Assembly (NCBI RefSeq): GCF_047824785.1
Contig: NZ_CP181167.1
Span: forward strand, 124,001-188,000
Length of the DNA: 64,000 bases
Direction: 5' to 3'
DNA from: Nitrobacter sp039808345
GTDB taxonomy: Bacteria > Pseudomonadota > Alphaproteobacteria > Rhizobiales > Xanthobacteraceae
The notes below the pieces were generated by a model. That model worked only from the letters and a program-made list of their open reading frames with translations, ran no database searches and was not told the DNA's origin. This document shows, piece after piece, positions 60,821-64,000 of this stretch (the stretch's first letter is position 1; the number at the start of each line of letters is the position of its first letter). Position numbers and translations under genes: made by a program.

Positions 60821-61525
60821 GTGGACATTTACACCATCATTTTCCTCGCGCTGGCGGTCTTTATTTTCCTGCGTCTGCGCAGCGTTCTCGGGCAGCGGAC
60901 CGGAAGTGAGCGTCCGCCTTATGACCGTGCCACGCGCGAGGTTCTGGGCGGCGCCCAGGACAATAACGTGGTCCCGGTTCCGGGAACCGTGATCAACCAA
61001 TCATCGGCTGCGCCCACCGCGGATGTGGGGGGCGCCGCCGACCGCTGGAAGAGTCTGGCAGACCCCGGCACGCCTCTCGCTTTGGGGCTCGACGCTATTG
61101 CGGCGCAGGATTCCTCGTTCGATCCCGCGCATTTCCTGAGTGGCGCGCGGAGCGCCTACGAGATGATCGTACTGGCGTTCGCCAACGGAGATCGCCGGAC
61201 GTTGAAGGATCTGCTGTCGTCGGATGTTTTCGAAAGCTTTGATGCCGCCATCAAGGATCGAGAGAGGCTCGAGCAGAAAACGGAAACACGATTTGTCTCG
61301 ATCGATAAAGTCGAGCTGATCGGCGCGGAGGTGCGCGAAGGTGCCGAGCATCTGACGGTCCGCTTCATTTCGCAGATGATTTCCGTCACCCGCGACAAGA
61401 CCGGAGCCATCGTCGACGGAAACCCCGAGAAGATTTCCGATATTACCGATGTTTGGACGTTTGCCCGCGATATATCCTCGCGCGACCCGAACTGGAAACT
61501 GGTTGGCACCGGAAGCGCCAGCTGA
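60821..61525 (+). CDS. Tim44-like domain membrane protein
   Basis: A 234-residue protein with one N-terminal membrane segment (IYTIIFLALAVFIFLRLRSV) and a C-terminal Tim44 domain (DPAHFLSGARSAYEMIVLAF, then RRTLKDLLSSDVFESFDAAI, ITDVWTFARDISSRDPNWKL). The bacterial members (TimA in Caulobacter) are inner-membrane proteins of unsettled function; the mitochondrial relative recruits mtHsp70. The start is GTG at 60821, placed by the membrane segment. mltA overlaps its 3' end. Confidence 0.85.
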   Translation: MDIYTIIFLALAVFIFLRLRSVLGQRTGSERPPYDRATREVLGGAQDNNVVPVPGTVINQSSAAPTADVGGAADRWKSLADPGTPLALGLDAIAAQDSSFDPAHFLSGARSAYEMIVLAFANGDRRTLKDLLSSDVFESFDAAIKDRERLEQKTETRFVSIDKVELIGAEVREGAEHLTVRFISQMISVTRDKTGAIVDGNPEKISDITDVWTFARDISSRDPNWKLVGTGSAS

Positions 61526-63014
61526 GCTTTATCGGGTCGGAAGGTTCGCGGTCGGATTATGCATCGCCGCCGCGATTGCGCCTGTCACCGTTCAGGCGCA
61601 TGGCAGCGGTGATCGTTCCGTCGGGCCGCTCGAGATTCCCGGCGCCCAGTATTCGCCGGTGGCCTTTGCTGATATCGCCGGCTGGAACACCGACAATCAC
61701 CTCGACGCATTCAGGGCTTTTCGCGCCAGTTGCCGTGCCGTAGCCGTGCGGCGTGTCTCGGCCGTCAGCCACAAGGCGCTCGGCGCATCCTTGCGGGAGC
61801 CGTGCCGCGTCGCGAAGTCGATGAATATCTCGGACAATGCCAAAGCGAGGGCTTTCTTCGAGGACCATTTCCGGGCGGTGCGCATTTCACGTCTCGGCGA
61901 AACGGACGGCTTCGTCACCGGCTATTACGAGCCGATCATCGACGGATCGCGTGCCAGGACCGATGCCTACACCGTGCCGGTCTACCGCCGCCCGTCGAAC
62001 CTTTTCGTCCGGGGATTTTCGCAGAGCGCGCCGAGCCTGCCTAACAGCGGCCCGGTGTATCGCAAGATCGGCCGCAGAAAACTGGTTCCCTACTACGATC
62101 GCGCGGAAATCGAGGACGGCGCGATCGAAGGCCGCGGCCTCGAAATCTGCTGGCTCAAGAGCCAGACCGATTTGCTCTTCACGCAGATCCAGGGTTCGGC
62201 GCGGGTTCGTCTCGAGGACGGCTCGACCATACGCATCAACTATGATTCCTATAACGGATATCCCTATACCGCGGTCGGCCGCATCCTGATCGAACGCGGC
62301 ATCATTCCGAAAGATCAGATGTCGATGCAGCGCATCAGGCAATGGATGGCCGACAACCCCGATGGCGCGAACGAATTGCGCCGGCAGAATCGTTCCTACG
62401 TGTTCTTTCGCGAGGTGAAACTCTCGGACAATGACGAGGCCATCGGAGCACAGGGTCTGCCGTTGACGCCGGGCAGGTCGATCGCGGTCGACAAATCGCT
62501 GCATGTTTACGGCACGCCTTTCTTTATCGAAGGCGAACTGCCGATCGAATCCGCCCAGGCGAAAACGCCGTTCCATCGATTGATGATCGCGCAGGATACT
62601 GGCTCCGCCATTGTTGGTCCGGCCCGCGCGGACCTTTACTTCGGCGCGGGTTCGGAGGCGGGGCGGGTTTCAGGCCGTCTGCGCCACAACATGCACTTCG
62701 TCATGCTTGTCCCGAACAGCCTTGATCCGCTAGCTCACGCCAGAACCATGCCGCTTCCGGAAACACGACCTTCGGCAAGGATCGCAAAGCTGTTTCCACC
62801 GAGCGATCAGAAGCCTGCCAGCACCCCGCCGGCCGCCGGGGGCGCTTCAACCCCCGCGAAAGAGCAGGCCGGTGCCGCCGCTCCCGGGCCGGCCGCGAAA
62901 GCCGCGTCATCGGAAGCCGCTCCGCTGCCATCGGCGCGGCCTGAGGTCAGATCCGCGCATAAGCCGCGATATCGTAGCCATCATCGCCGCCGTTGGTATC
63001 GCCGGGCGCGATGA
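61503..63014 (+). CDS. mltA: Membrane-bound lytic murein transglycosylase A
   Basis: Cleaves peptidoglycan glycan strands to anhydro-muropeptides. About 503 residues: a signal peptide (FAVGLCIAAAIAPVTVQAHG), the MltA barrel (ETDGFVTGYYEPIIDGSRAR, DRAEIEDGAIEGRGLEICWL), and the 3D domain with catalytic Asp (MIAQDTGSAIVGPARADLYF, then GAGSEAGRVSGRLRHNMHF). A 90-residue Ala/Pro tail ends in a basic KPRYRSHHRRRWYRRAR. No in-frame ATG lies near the signal peptide, so I used TTG at 61503, which overlaps the Tim44-like gene by 23 bases. No lipobox is seen, so it is probably soluble or tail-anchored. Confidence 0.88.
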   Translation: MAPEAPAELYRVGRFAVGLCIAAAIAPVTVQAHGSGDRSVGPLEIPGAQYSPVAFADIAGWNTDNHLDAFRAFRASCRAVAVRRVSAVSHKALGASLREPCRVAKSMNISDNAKARAFFEDHFRAVRISRLGETDGFVTGYYEPIIDGSRARTDAYTVPVYRRPSNLFVRGFSQSAPSLPNSGPVYRKIGRRKLVPYYDRAEIEDGAIEGRGLEICWLKSQTDLLFTQIQGSARVRLEDGSTIRINYDSYNGYPYTAVGRILIERGIIPKDQMSMQRIRQWMADNPDGANELRRQNRSYVFFREVKLSDNDEAIGAQGLPLTPGRSIAVDKSLHVYGTPFFIEGELPIESAQAKTPFHRLMIAQDTGSAIVGPARADLYFGAGSEAGRVSGRLRHNMHFVMLVPNSLDPLAHARTMPLPETRPSARIAKLFPPSDQKPASTPPAAGGASTPAKEQAGAAAPGPAAKAASSEAAPLPSARPEVRSAHKPRYRSHHRRRWYRRAR

Positions 63015-63634
63015 AACGTTTCTCGCCCGACGCATCCGCGCGGCCGGGCCGCCAGCGCGTCCTTACGGAGGAGGAACGCCGGTTGTGGGAAAGCGTCGCG
63101 GGGCAGGCCAAGCCGTTGCGCAAACGATCTCCGCCCGGTCCGTTTCAACCCGGGCTTGAGGTGAAATCCGCGGGCATCGCAAAGTCCACGGCCTGGTCCG
63201 AAGCTGACTCGACCGGAAAAACGGCTATGGCGTTCTCGCGTGAAGACAGCGCGTCAAAACATAAAGACTCCGGCCTTAATAACCCCCCGCCGGCGCCGCT
63301 CACCCGCCGCGAGCGATCGCGACTGTCCCGCGGGCGGAAAGACATCGATGCACGGATCGACCTGCATGGGATGACGCAGACACGGGCATATCGAGCCCTG
63401 CTGCGGTTTCTGCAGGATGCGTCGGGCGACGGCCTCACCTTCGTGCTTGTGATTACCGGCAAGGGCCGCGCGAGGGGGGCGGAGTCCGAGCGAGGCGTTC
63501 TGCGGCGGCAGGTGCCGCAATGGCTGGCTCTCCCCGAATTTCGCTCGCTGGTTGTCGGTTTCGACGAGGCGCATCTCGGCCATGGCGGTGAGGGCGCGCT
63601 TTACGTGCGCTTGCGACGCAGGGTCAGGGCATGA
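63011..63634 (+). CDS. Smr-domain endonuclease-like protein
   Basis: A 207-residue protein with a C-terminal Smr domain (DIDARIDLHGMTQTRAYRAL, then FVLVITGKGRARGAESERGV) carrying the DLHG and TGKG motifs of MutS2-type nucleases. The N-terminus (LTEEERRLWESVAGQAKPLR) is typical. The linker between them (residues about 70-95) matches a translated palindromic repeat. The ATG overlaps the mltA stop (ATGA), so the two are coupled. Confidence 0.88.
   Translation: MKRFSPDASARPGRQRVLTEEERRLWESVAGQAKPLRKRSPPGPFQPGLEVKSAGIAKSTAWSEADSTGKTAMAFSREDSASKHKDSGLNNPPPAPLTRRERSRLSRGRKDIDARIDLHGMTQTRAYRALLRFLQDASGDGLTFVLVITGKGRARGAESERGVLRRQVPQWLALPEFRSLVVGFDEAHLGHGGEGALYVRLRRRVRA
63229..63285. repeat. Module A-like repeat inside the smr coding sequence
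   Basis: GCGTTCTCGCGTGAAGACAG, then CGCGTCAAAACATAAAGACT closely match the intergenic module (TTCGCGTGAAGAAAACGCGT, CAAAACAATAA). It is in frame and lies in the linker between the N-terminal helix and the Smr domain. Confidence 0.65.
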
Positions 63635-63688
63635 TCGCGAAAGCGAAACGGCTCCCGGCGTCGGACGATGCTGACCGGGGCCCGGTTA

Positions 63689-63789
63689 TGGACCCGCTTC
63701 TGATCGAATCGGAAGCGAAGCTCCGGATTTTTGGTCTGGCGCGTTTTCTTCAAGCGGACCCGTATCCACTTCGCTCGAAAACGCTATAG
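63689..63789. repeat. Modular palindromic repeat, copy 20 (E+A inverted)
   Basis: CCGCTTCTGATCGAATCGGA AGCGAAGCTCC, then GGCGCGTTTTCTTCAAGCGG ... CACTTCGCTCGAAAACGCTA TAG. It ends 9 bp before the RegB-like start. Confidence 0.82.
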
Positions 63790-63798
63790 TCGTCACGA

Positions 63799-64000
63799 AT
63801 GCCCGACGTCGCCGCCTCCGATTTCCGTCATCCTCGCCGCTACGTCCGTCTGGATACGATTCTGCGGCTGCGCTGGCTTGCGGCGTTGGGGCAACTCGCG
63901 GCGATCTTCGTCGTCGCCCAGGGCCTCCAGTTCGACCTGCCGATCGTTACATGTGTCGTGATCGTCGGGTTGTCGTCGGCGCTCAATCTGGCTTTGCAAG
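63799..64000 (+). CDS. RegB/PrrB/ActS-like sensor histidine kinase, 5' end only
   Basis: 67 codons are inside the window: MPDVAASDFRHPRRYVRLDT, then ILRLRWLAALGQLAAIFVVA and two starting membrane segments up to SSALNLALQ. The LRWLA.LGQ..A block in the first helix is typical of the redox-responding RegB/PrrB kinases of alphaproteobacteria, which control respiration and photosynthesis genes with RegA. The catalytic part lies beyond the end, so the call rests on the N-terminus only. Confidence 0.7.
   Translation, partial: MPDVAASDFRHPRRYVRLDTILRLRWLAALGQLAAIFVVAQGLQFDLPIVTCVVIVGLSSALNLALQ

Overview
The window looks like chromosome of an alphaproteobacterium of the Nitrobacteraceae (Bradyrhizobium, Rhodopseudomonas, Nitrobacter); Nitrobacter is my best guess, not proven. 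Grounds: high GC with GC-rich third positions, a class I lysyl-tRNA synthetase, a CenR-type response regulator, HemJ, a SdhAF4/DUF1674 protein, the order leuS-lptE-holA / parB-parA-rsmG-mnmG-mnmE, and a dense family of modular palindromic intergenic repeats.

Layout. 1-2325: 3' part of an RND efflux pump. 2.6-4.0 kb: debris of a frameshifted LodA-like gene, an IS630 piece and an IS701-like piece. 4.1-18.4 kb: housekeeping and envelope genes (ggt, an MFS transporter, a diheme cytochrome c, purH, a heparinase-like gene, rsmB, sdhAF4, a nuclease, pyrE, an L,D-transpeptidase, lysS, a solute-binding protein). 18.5-21.8 kb: a glycosyltransferase gene cut in two; its middle is replaced by an IS3-family element, a truncated Panacea-domain gene and an unknown gene with an operator-like palindrome. 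21.9-41 kb: SCO protein, tRNA-Gly, a thioredoxin-like chaperedoxin without its cysteines, Lon-N protein, Trm112, P-II, tesB, a Ubi hydroxylase, a lone PemK-like toxin, aminotransferase-ftsK-lolA-xth, a cyclic-nucleotide-binding protein, cenR, a second L,D-transpeptidase, GST-yggS.

41.3-63.8 kb is the chromosome-maintenance region: leuS-lptE-holA face parB, parA, rsmG, mnmG and mnmE. Two perfect parS palindromes bracket mnmG. Then come a YyaL-like protein, rho, hemJ, a 432-bp gap that is my candidate for oriC, and ppsR(RP001)-maf-coaE-dnaQ, secB, a Tim44-like protein, mltA, smr and the 5' end of a RegB/PrrB-like kinase. The origin call rests on gene context (RP001 and hem genes next to oriC in other alphaproteobacteria) plus nearby parS and parAB.

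The most unusual structure is the repeat family. About 20 intergenic sites carry combinations of hairpin modules with GAGC...GCTC borders and CTAG junctions. At eleven genes or gene fragments the stop codon lies in the border of a repeat; one copy separates parA from parB, and one degenerate copy appears to be translated inside smr.
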